A stretch of DNA of 11,733 nt from an uncultured Pirellulaceae bacterium (GTDB lineage: Bacteria; Planctomycetota; Planctomycetia; Pirellulales; Pirellulaceae). The notes under the pieces are model-generated. The model was not told the DNA's origin, ran no database searches, and saw only the letters and a program-made list of their open reading frames with translations. Position numbers and translations under genes: made by a program. Where the stretch lies: the NCBI GenBank assembly GCA_947258905.1, contig CAMYKF010000544.1:1-11733 (forward strand). Direction: 5' to 3'. Below, one piece after another: positions 6,834 to 11,733 of this stretch (position 1 is its first letter; every line of letters starts with the position of its first letter).

Positions 6834-7419
6834 CCTCTTCCCAGATGATATGTGGATCAAAGGAAATCGAGGCCACCATGCTCATCGCCACACACAACAC
6901 AAACGCCACGACCGCTGGTCCGAAATGAAACTCAACGAGATCACCCAGCTTGACCAGCATCACCATAAACGCCAACAGCATCACGTCCATCATGGACCAC
7001 TTGCCTGCGTATTCCATCACCTGATAGGTCAGTGCCTTGTGGCGGCGATGGATCAGGCTCAGCCAGCTGAGTTCCAGCAGCAATACGATTTTGGTGAACG
7101 GAAACACCACGGAAAACAGCAGGACCACAATGCCCACGAACCAGTCACCATGGGTAATCAATTCAATCGTGCCGCCGAGGATGCTGGATTCGTGCCGGTG
7201 CCCCAGTTGATCGATCCGCAGAATGGGCAGCAGGACTGCCGGAAAAAACAAAATCAGCGCGCCCAGTGCGGCGGCCGCCGTGCGCAGTGCCGATTGTCGC
7301 GCGTCACGGTCGGTGGCGATTGTCATGCCACAACGGGTACAGGAAGCCAGCTCGTTGGTCGCGATGTGCGGCAAACGGTGAATCAATCCGCAACAGTGAC
7401 AGGCCTTCAGCGAAGACAT
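6826..7419 (-). CDS. pqiA: PqiA-like membrane protein, single domain
   Basis: A 197-residue paraquat-inducible protein A homologue. Two cysteine pairs near the N-terminus, C7-HC-C10 and C27-TR-C30, form a rubredoxin-like zinc-binding knuckle, as in PqiA/YebS proteins. Hydrophobic segments follow at about 44-66, 93-113, 140-158 and 168-187, giving the four-helix PqiA core. E. coli PqiA has two such units (about 417 residues); this protein has one. I prefer the ATG at 7419 (MSSLKACHCC). A GTG at 7482 with AGGCGAG just upstream would add 21 hydrophobic residues before the cysteines. A TATTAT at 7498-7493 could be its -10, which would leave the GTG nearly leaderless and favours 7419. The gene overlaps pqiB by 8 bp, so the two form an operon. 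Confidence 0.85.
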   Translation of the reverse strand: MSSLKACHCCGLIHRLPHIATNELASCTRCGMTIATDRDARQSALRTAAAALGALILFFPAVLLPILRIDQLGHRHESSILGGTIELITHGDWFVGIVVLLFSVVFPFTKIVLLLELSWLSLIHRRHKALTYQVMEYAGKWSMMDVMLLAFMVMLVKLGDLVEFHFGPAVVAFVLCVAMSMVASISFDPHIIWEEDE

Positions 7420-7534
7420 AGGCAACACAAACAAGCAAAAAAAGCAGAAACCAATCTGCTTGCAGTAAGAAAACCAGAACACGTCTCGCCTGATAATAGC
7501 GAGTGACTCATTGAGGCGACAGAACGCTGTAACG

Positions 7535-7572
7535 AGTTCGTGAAAGTTTTCACGTGATTTTTTTCACGAGCT
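7535..7572. repeat. Overlapping inverted repeats built on CGTGAAA/TTTCACG
   Basis: CGTGAAA (7539-7545) is followed after 2 nt by its exact complement TTTCACG (7548-7554), and TTTCACG recurs at 7562-7568. The first arm can pair with either copy. The distal pairing extends to 11 bp, AGTTCGTGAAA (7535-7545) with TTTCACGAGCT (7562-7572), with one G-T wobble. The elements lie between the divergent pqiA and CBS-domain genes. They could be operator sites for a dimeric repressor or alternative RNA hairpins. No U-tract follows, so a simple terminator is unlikely. Confidence 0.6.
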
Positions 7573-7658
7573 GCAAGCAAAAAAATCCACGAAACTGCAC
7601 TTTATTTTTTTGCGTTGAACGGCTGTCATAGTCCTAGAATTAAAATTAGTTCCGGCCA

Positions 7659-7682
7659 GACACGTTACCCGACACGTTACCC
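7659..7682. repeat. Two tandem copies of a 12-bp repeat
   Basis: GACACGTTACCC is repeated exactly at 7659-7670 and 7671-7682, and the next four bases (GACA) begin a third unit. The array ends 17 bp before the CBS gene start, just upstream of its GAGG ribosome binding site. Upstream of it a TAAAAT (7641-7646) lies 20 bp beyond TTGAAC (7615-7620) as a poor promoter candidate, so the repeats are probably in the 5' leader. Confidence 0.85.
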
Positions 7683-7699
7683 GACAGCGAGGCAACCCG

Positions 7700-8194
7700 A
7701 TGTCCACCAATTCATTCCTTGAGCACGCGATCCACAATCCTCCCGCCCGCGACTTGATGAAAACGAAACTGATCACGCTTAAACCAGACATGGATGTGTT
7801 CAAGGCAGTGGAAATTCTGGTTAAGAACAAAATCTCCGGCGCGCCCGTCGTCGACGATGACAACCGGTTGCTAGGTACGTTTTCGGAGAAATCGGTGATG
7901 CGTGTGCTTGTGGTGGCGGCTTATGAACAGGTACCCACCAACCGCATCGATGCCTTTATGGAAAAGGAACCCTGCATCATCGACGAGAGGACGCAGCTGG
8001 TGACGATGGCCCAGCTGTTTTTGAACAAGCATTGCCGGCGGTTGCCGGTGGTCAGCGACGGCATCCTCGTGGGTCAGGTCAGTCGTCGGGATATTATCGC
8101 TGCGGCCCTGCGGATGGTGGAAAAGGGCCACCACGAGAACCATTTGCTGTACCTGTCGGCATTGCGTGACATGGCCGACGCGCCGAATGTGTAA
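7700..8194 (+). CDS. Two-CBS-domain protein
   Basis: A 164-residue protein made almost entirely of a CBS pair (Bateman module). The first CBS spans about residues 16-73 (KISGAPVVDDDNRLLGTFSEK) in two parts, KISGAPVVDD and NRLLGTFSEK. The second spans about 84-140 (CRRLPVVSDGILVGQVSRRD). Both contain the conserved β-strand-turn-Gxx(S/D)xxD/K pattern that usually binds adenine nucleotides such as AMP, ATP or SAM. There is no attached catalytic or DNA-binding domain, so it probably acts as a stand-alone energy sensor binding a partner protein, which is not identifiable here. The start is set by GAGG at 7689-7692, seven bases before the ATG. It is divergent from pqiA and convergent with the prfB operon. 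Confidence 0.9.
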   Translation: MSTNSFLEHAIHNPPARDLMKTKLITLKPDMDVFKAVEILVKNKISGAPVVDDDNRLLGTFSEKSVMRVLVVAAYEQVPTNRIDAFMEKEPCIIDERTQLVTMAQLFLNKHCRRLPVVSDGILVGQVSRRDIIAAALRMVEKGHHENHLLYLSALRDMADAPNV

Positions 8195-8218
8195 CTAATC
8201 GTGGAAGGGCGAGCTAAT

Positions 8219-8250
8219 AAAAGCCCACAGCTCCAAAAGCCCACAGCTCC
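8219..8250. repeat. Tandem duplication of a 16-bp terminator arm
   Basis: AAAAGCCCACAGCTCC is present exactly twice without a gap (8219-8234 and 8235-8250). The second copy forms the left arm of the hairpin at 8238-8290. The duplication gives the right arm a second, more distant pairing partner, although that copy lacks the AGCGA that completes the stem. Confidence 0.9.
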
Positions 8251-8290
8251 AGCGAAGAATTACCGTGTTCCCTCGCTGGGGCTGCTGGCT
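8238..8290. terminator. Strong hairpin between convergent genes, probable terminator
   Basis: CAGCTCCAGCGA (8244-8255) pairs with TCGCTGGGGCTG (8273-8284) over 12 bp with one G-U pair, around a 17-nt loop. Allowing small bulges, the stem extends outward by about five more pairs to 8238 and 8290. It lies 44 bp past the CBS stop and 25 bp past the stop of the opposing gene. On the minus strand the stem is followed by GGGCTTTT-type sequence, so it best suits termination of the prfB transcript but may serve both directions. Confidence 0.6.
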
Positions 8291-8314
8291 ATTGTATTGC
8301 GCTGGAGCCAGGCT

Positions 8315-8905
8315 TTAACCTGCCTGCCGAACGCTCCAGCCCCACTGGACCGTGGCCGGGTACTTTCTTTCTGCCGCATGGTTGTCAGCCGTCAACAACA
8401 ACCGTCGGTGATCCTTGTTAAACGACCACTGGGCATCGACCGCTTCCAGTTCCAGGTCGATCCCGTTGGCCGCGAAGATGATCTTGCCGTCGCTGGCTGT
8501 AACATCACAGTCCCTGGCGACTCGCCACAGACAAACAATCTGCACTGGCGTGTGCATCCGGCAAGCATAGTCGGCCTGAACACCGGTCCCGTCCTCGCTG
8601 CATTGAAATGCCACCGACCAGTGACTTCGTCCCGACCTGCCCACGCCCAGCAGTGTGTCGCGTCCATCGTGAACTTCATTTACGAGTTCTTGCAGGGGAG
8701 GGGTTGCAGGTCCGTTGTCGGCCGGGCTTTCGATCGACTCCAGCAGACGGCACGAATCGTTGCCCGAGTCCACGCTCAAGCGGTGAACAAACACATCGCC
8801 GACGGATTCGAATTGCAGTTGCAGCTGCGCTTGATCGTGCAGCGGGCAGTACAGCTCGAACTGCGTCGTGGTCGCCGGGTCGATTGACGGATTGCCGTTC
8901 TCCAT
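8315..8905 (-). CDS. Hypothetical protein encoded downstream of prfB
   Basis: A 196-residue protein that I do not recognise. The start is the ATG at 8905, four bases after the prfB stop, with GGAAG about nine bases upstream inside the prfB end. Longer versions would extend into prfB and are unlikely. The sequence is soluble, with no signal peptide or membrane segment. It has alternating hydrophobic residues suggesting β-strands (FELYCPLHD, LQLQFESVGDVFVHRLSV, KIIFAANGIDLELEAV) and several cysteines without a CxxC pair. A Trp-rich end (VQWGWSV) closes it. The tight spacing implies co-expression with release factor 2, so it is probably a conserved lineage-specific protein; no function is proposed. 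Confidence 0.7.
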   Translation of the reverse strand: MENGNPSIDPATTTQFELYCPLHDQAQLQLQFESVGDVFVHRLSVDSGNDSCRLLESIESPADNGPATPPLQELVNEVHDGRDTLLGVGRSGRSHWSVAFQCSEDGTGVQADYACRMHTPVQIVCLWRVARDCDVTASDGKIIFAANGIDLELEAVDAQWSFNKDHRRLLLTADNHAAERKYPATVQWGWSVRQAG

Positions 8906-8909
8906 TGAT

Positions 8910-10014
8910 CTACGCTTCCGCCTTGACGCGCCAGCGCAGGTAGGCCTCCAGAAACGGCTGGATCTCGCCATCGAGTACCTTGCCAAAGTCCCCGATCAAG
9001 TGACCGGTCCGCGCGTCCTTGACCCGCTGATCGGGGTGCAGGAAGTAATTCCGAATTTGCGAACCGAATCCGACACGGGGCCGGTTCTGGTATTTGGCGG
9101 CTTCCTCTTCCTCACGTTTGGCTTCCTCCAGTCGGGCCAGCTGGGCGCGTAGCATTTTCCAGGCAGTGGCCCGGTTCTTGTGCTGGCTGCGTTCGCTCTG
9201 GCATTGCACGACGATGCCGGTGGGGGTATGCGTCAGCCGCACGGCGCTATCGGTCTTGTTCACGTGCTGGCCGCCGGCGCCGCTGGCCCGGTAAGTGTCT
9301 TCGCGGACATCCGACTTTTCGACTTCAATTTCCACGCTCTCGGAAATCTCGGGAGACACATCGATGGCGGCAAAACTGGTCTGGCGTTTTCCGTCGGCAT
9401 TAAAGGGGCTGATCCGCACCAGACGGTGCATGCCGTCTTCGCCCTTGAGATAGCCAAAGGCCATCGGTCCGCGAATCACGACCGTGGCACTGTTGATGCC
9501 GGCTTCATCGTTTTCATTGCGATCGAGCAGACTGACCGAGTAGTCGTTTTTCTGGGCCCAATGCGTGTACATTCGCAGCAGCATATCGGCCCAGTCATTG
9601 GCATCGGTGCCGCCGTCGCGCGCATTAATGGTGAGGATGGCACCGCAATCGTCATGCGGTCCGTTCAATAGCGACTTCAGTTCCAGGTCTTCCAGCGCCG
9701 ATTCCAGCTGCTGCAGTTCCGATTCGACTTCCTGTTCGATATCGGGATCTTCCTCGGCCATTTCCAGCAGCGCACCAAGGTCATCGCTGGATTCGATGAG
9801 CGTGGACAAGGGGCCCACGATGGCCTTCAGCGATTTCAGCCGGGCCACGGTTTCCTGGGCGGATTCCTGTTTGTCCCAGAATCCGGGTGCCGCCATCTGT
9901 TCATTTTCGATGACGCGGATTTGTGCTTCCTTGGCGTCGTAGTCAAAGACTGTCCCGCAGCTGGGTAATGCGTTGCCGGATCGAATTGGCGCGATCAAGA
10001 AATTCGGCGTTCAC
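8910..10014 (-). CDS. prfB: Peptide chain release factor 2, with programmed +1 frameshift
   Basis: RF2 ends translation at UAA and UGA and triggers peptide release in the ribosome. Visible marks are the stop-recognition tripeptide SPF (about residues 202-204 of the full product) and the catalytic GGQ in GAGGQHVNKTDSAVR (about 247-249). The start is a GTG at 10014, with AGGAG at 10027-10023 eight bases upstream. That frame reads 23 codons (MNAEFLDRANSIRQ...LRDSL) and meets TGA at 9945-9943 in the string CTT-TGA-C. A +1 slip at CTT continues as DYDAKEAQIRV to the TAG at 8912-8910. The result is about 367 residues, against 365 for E. coli RF2, with SPF and GGQ at matching positions. A plain ORF beginning at 9998 gives an artificial N-terminus (MIAPIRSGN...). 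Expression is autoregulated: low RF2 slows termination at UGA and favours the shift. Confidence 0.95.
9942..9948 (-). promoter_or_regulatory. prfB: RF2 autoregulatory frameshift site CTT-TGA-C
   Basis: On the minus strand the slippery codon CTT (9948-9946) is followed by the in-frame stop TGA (9945-9943) and a C (9942). This is the same heptamer as in the well-studied bacterial prfB site. Skipping one T lets GAC be read next, restoring the frame seen in all RF2 proteins (LDYDAK). The upstream stimulatory Shine-Dalgarno-like element, AGGGGG three bases before CTT in E. coli, is weak here: only CGGGA within CGG-GAC-AGT. Confidence 0.92.
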
Positions 10015-10187
10015 GAAAATAGCTCCTGGAACACGCAGGCTCGCGGCCTGCAGCTGGGACAGTTGACTCGCGACGTTGCGAGTTTGACTGGTGCGCTACA
10101 AGGATAGAAGAAAACGGCTGGCGGGAAAGCCCGGCTGGCTGCCGCTGCCAGCGAAGGACGTACAAGCGGGAAATGGGGGCCGCAGAT

Positions 10188-10216
10188 TTGACCATGCTAT
10201 TGGCGGGGTTTACAGT
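10188..10216 (+). promoter_or_regulatory. Candidate sigma-70 promoter toward the pilT-like gene
   Basis: TTGACC (10188-10193) and TACAGT (10211-10216) are separated by exactly 17 bp, with five and four of six consensus bases. Transcription would begin near 10223 and leave a leader of about 250 nt. The match is decent but unproven. Confidence 0.35.
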
Positions 10217-10350
10217 GTTTATCCCGCGAACACTGGCGGCCGGTTCGCGTCTCTGGCAGGCTGGCTGGGTCGTTTGTAGCCGATATCACGCCACGAGGCA
10301 GGGGTACCCGGTGTGAAACAGGGCCCGGGGAAAGACGACGCCGCTGGCTT

Positions 10351-10358
10351 TGTATAAT
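10351..10358 (+). promoter_or_regulatory. Candidate -10 element for the pilT-like gene
   Basis: TGTATAAT contains a perfect TATAAT (10353-10358) in otherwise GC-rich DNA, about 120 bp before the ATG. The -35 region 17 bp upstream (GAAAGA) is poor, so it may need an activator or belong to an upstream-independent promoter class. Confidence 0.4.
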
Positions 10359-10391
10359 ATAGAGGAATTGGCGACACGGCCTCTTGTCCAG

Positions 10392-10426
10392 ACCTCGCCC
10401 GAGGTGCCACTTCCCGGGAATTCGGG
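10392..10426 (+). other. Two small hairpins in the pilT leader
   Basis: ACCTC-gccc... pairs as ACCTCG-cc-CGAGGT (10392-10405, effectively a 5-bp stem with a GCCC-type loop). CCCG-ggaatt-CGGG (10413-10426) follows. Both lie between the TATAAT and the ribosome binding site at 10465, so they would be in the transcript. Their function is unknown and the stems are short. Confidence 0.35.
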
Positions 10427-10476
10427 CCGCCGGAACACCATGCGCACAACGACGCTACACAGACGGAGAACGGAAA

Positions 10477-11682
10477 ATGGGATCGCCCAAGAAAAAAGAG
10501 ACTGCGGATCCGGTCGCCGCCGCCGCTGCCGACGTCTCCTCCACCGCTGAAGCGCTGCGTGCGCGGTTGCTCAAAACGAGCTCCGACAATGAAGTCGACA
10601 AGTACTTTCGGGCGCTGGTCAAGCTGGAGGGCAGCGACTTGCACATGAAAGTCGGCCAGCCCCCGATTATCCGGATTCACGGTACCCTCAAGCCACTGAA
10701 CCGCGAACCGATCGGCGCGGAGGAGATGATCGACCTGCTGCTGCCCATGCTGGACGATCGCACGCGGAAGATTTTTCATGATACCGGCGGGGCCGACTTT
10801 GCCTATGTCGTGGACGTTGATGGAGAGAGCTGGCGATTTCGTGTGAACATGCTGCAGCAACTGGGCCGTCTGGGGCTGGTGGCACGGCGTGTGAACAACT
10901 TCATTCCTGACTTTGAGGGCCTGCACTTGCCGCCGGTCATCGAGACACTCTGTCACCACGACCAGGGGATGGTACTGCTGGCCGGTGTGACGGGTTCGGG
11001 AAAGAGTACAACGATTGCCTCGATGCTGAACTACATCAACCGGCACTACGTAAAACACATCCTGACGCTGGAAGATCCAATCGAGTTTGTATTTCGCGAT
11101 GAAAAATGCCTGATCAACCAGCGGGAAGTCGGCATGGATGTGGTGGACTTCAGTATCGGAATGAAACACGCGGTTCGCGAAGACCCCGATATCATTCTGG
11201 TTGGCGAGATGCGTGACGAAGAAACCTTTATGACGGCCATTCACGCCGCCGAAACCGGCCACCTGGTGTTTGGCACGATTCACGCGTCGACTGGTCCGTC
11301 GACCATCGGCCGAATTCTGGACCTGTTCCCCGAGGAAATGCACTCGGCGATTCGCAGCGCGATGGCCATGAATATGAAAGCGATCGTTGCGCAAAAATTG
11401 CTGCCGAGTATCAAGGAAGGTGTCGGCCGCGTTCCGACGGCCGAAATCATGACGTTCAATCCCACCGTGCGGAAACTGGTGCTGGAAGAACAAGATCACA
11501 AACTGGGCGATGCGATTCGCATTGGTGCCGAAGAAGGCATGCAGGATTTTACGATGAGCCTCAAACATCTGGTCGACATCGAGTTGATTGACCGCCCAAC
11601 CGCGTTCCAGGTTGCTCCCAACCGGGATGCCCTGAAGATGGCCCTCAAGGGCATCAATGTTTCCCAGCCTGGAATTCTGTAA
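10477..11682 (+). CDS. pilT: PilT-type pilus retraction ATPase (T2SS/T4P ATPase superfamily)
   Basis: A 401-residue hexameric secretion ATPase. It has an N-terminal PAS-like domain (about 40-140) with KLEGSDLHMKVGQPPIIRI. The RecA-like core follows, with Walker A GVTGSGKST (170-178), the Asp box LEDPIEFVF (198-206), Walker B DPDIILVGEMRDEET (236-250) and the His box GHLVFGTIHAST (261-272). The PilT-type AIRIGAEEGMQDF (346-358) corresponds to the AIRxG motif of retraction ATPases. The absence of a C-terminal tetracysteine zinc motif argues against PilB/GspE. The start is the ATG at 10477, with GGAG at 10465-10468 eight bases upstream. The longer frame from 10384 reads low-complexity spacer and is rejected. 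The first 35 residues are Lys/Ala rich and longer than in E. coli-type PilT. It would power retraction of type IV pili, in twitching or surface sensing; PilU or a PilT paralogue is an alternative label. Confidence 0.9.
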   Translation: MGSPKKKETADPVAAAAADVSSTAEALRARLLKTSSDNEVDKYFRALVKLEGSDLHMKVGQPPIIRIHGTLKPLNREPIGAEEMIDLLLPMLDDRTRKIFHDTGGADFAYVVDVDGESWRFRVNMLQQLGRLGLVARRVNNFIPDFEGLHLPPVIETLCHHDQGMVLLAGVTGSGKSTTIASMLNYINRHYVKHILTLEDPIEFVFRDEKCLINQREVGMDVVDFSIGMKHAVREDPDIILVGEMRDEETFMTAIHAAETGHLVFGTIHASTGPSTIGRILDLFPEEMHSAIRSAMAMNMKAIVAQKLLPSIKEGVGRVPTAEIMTFNPTVRKLVLEEQDHKLGDAIRIGAEEGMQDFTMSLKHLVDIELIDRPTAFQVAPNRDALKMALKGINVSQPGIL

Positions 11683-11701
11683 ACGCAAAACCAAACGCAA
11701 G

Positions 11702-11733
11702 ATGTCCTCACGCCTGGCCGCGCCCGCCGCGAT
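11702..11733 (+). CDS. Possible start of the next gene, truncated by the window end
   Basis: An ATG at 11702, 19 bases after the pilT stop, opens a frame reading MSSRLAAPAA to the edge of the window. The spacing suits an operon partner such as another pilus ATPase. Only about ten codons are visible and the ribosome binding site is weak, so this is tentative. Confidence 0.3.
   Translation, partial: MSSRLAAPAA

Larger units (their letters stand above)
10015..10476. other. Divergent intergenic region between prfB and the pilT-like gene
   Basis: These 462 bases hold no convincing gene. Next to prfB are its AGGAG site (10023-10027) and a GCAGGC-tcgcg-GCCTGC hairpin (10035-10051) in its 5' leader. 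Two TTGACT strings (10063-10068 and 10084-10089), 21 bp apart, flank a CTCGC-gacgtt-GCGAG inverted repeat (10067-10082). Toward pilT are the promoter candidates and leader hairpins listed separately. No clear prfB promoter was found. Confidence 0.6.

Noticed and set aside
7585..7620. A sigma-54 promoter in the T-rich stretch before the CBS gene
   Set aside because: TTTTTTTGC resembles a -12 element, but the required GG of the -24 element is missing at the right spacing.
8910..9998. prfB taken as a simple ORF starting at 9998
   Set aside because: Its first 18 residues are out of frame; the true upstream frame has a good ribosome binding site and the CTT-TGA-C shift site leading into DYDAK.
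10219..11700. A 493-residue open frame antisense to the pilT-like gene
   Set aside because: It covers pilT exactly on the opposite strand, has no domain signature, is rich in His and Gln as antisense frames of such genes often are, and has no ribosome binding site.

Overview
The window looks like chromosomal DNA from a planctomycete, probably Pirellulaceae-like. This is inferred from the gene content, the moderately high GC and the protein sequence style; no rRNA or other strong marker is present. The contents are a single-domain PqiA next to a three-MCE PqiB with an unfamiliar C-terminal region, an RF2 gene with a +1 frameshift site, a PilT-type ATPase, a SUKH-like fragment and a compact type III polyketide synthase locus. 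I see no tRNA, rRNA, CRISPR array, insertion sequence or integrase.

Layout. 92-439 (+) is the C-terminal half of an SMI1/KNR4 (SUKH) protein, probably a remnant. 440-700 is gene-free and holds three 17-bp tandem repeats. 701-4723 is a small biosynthetic locus: an FAD-dependent reductase/hydroxylase (-), a UbiE-like methyltransferase (-) joined to it by an ATGA overlap, a tocopherol-methyltransferase-like enzyme (+), and a type III polyketide synthase (-) with its Cys-His-Asn triad intact. The two methyltransferases diverge from a short region centred on a perfect TTGACT palindrome. 5013-7419 (-) is a pqiA-pqiB lipid-transport operon. 7700-8194 (+) is a two-CBS-domain protein whose upstream region contains competing inverted repeats and a 12-bp tandem repeat. 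A strong hairpin at 8238-8290 lies between this gene and the convergent pair prfB plus a small unknown gene (8315-10014, -). A 462-bp spacer with promoter candidates separates prfB from the divergent pilT-like gene (10477-11682, +). The window ends a few codons into a possible further gene.

How the genes may work together. The polyketide synthase would make an alkylresorcinol, alkylpyrone or related phenolic lipid. The two methyltransferases and the flavoenzyme would tailor it, by analogy with the Streptomyces srsABC logic of type III PKS, methyltransferase and flavoprotein. The adjacent PqiAB system handles lipids between membranes and could, speculatively, traffic the product. prfB carries the classic CTT-TGA-C autoregulatory site, so its true start is 10014 and the protein is read across an in-frame stop. 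A simple ORF call beginning at 9998 gives the wrong N-terminus.
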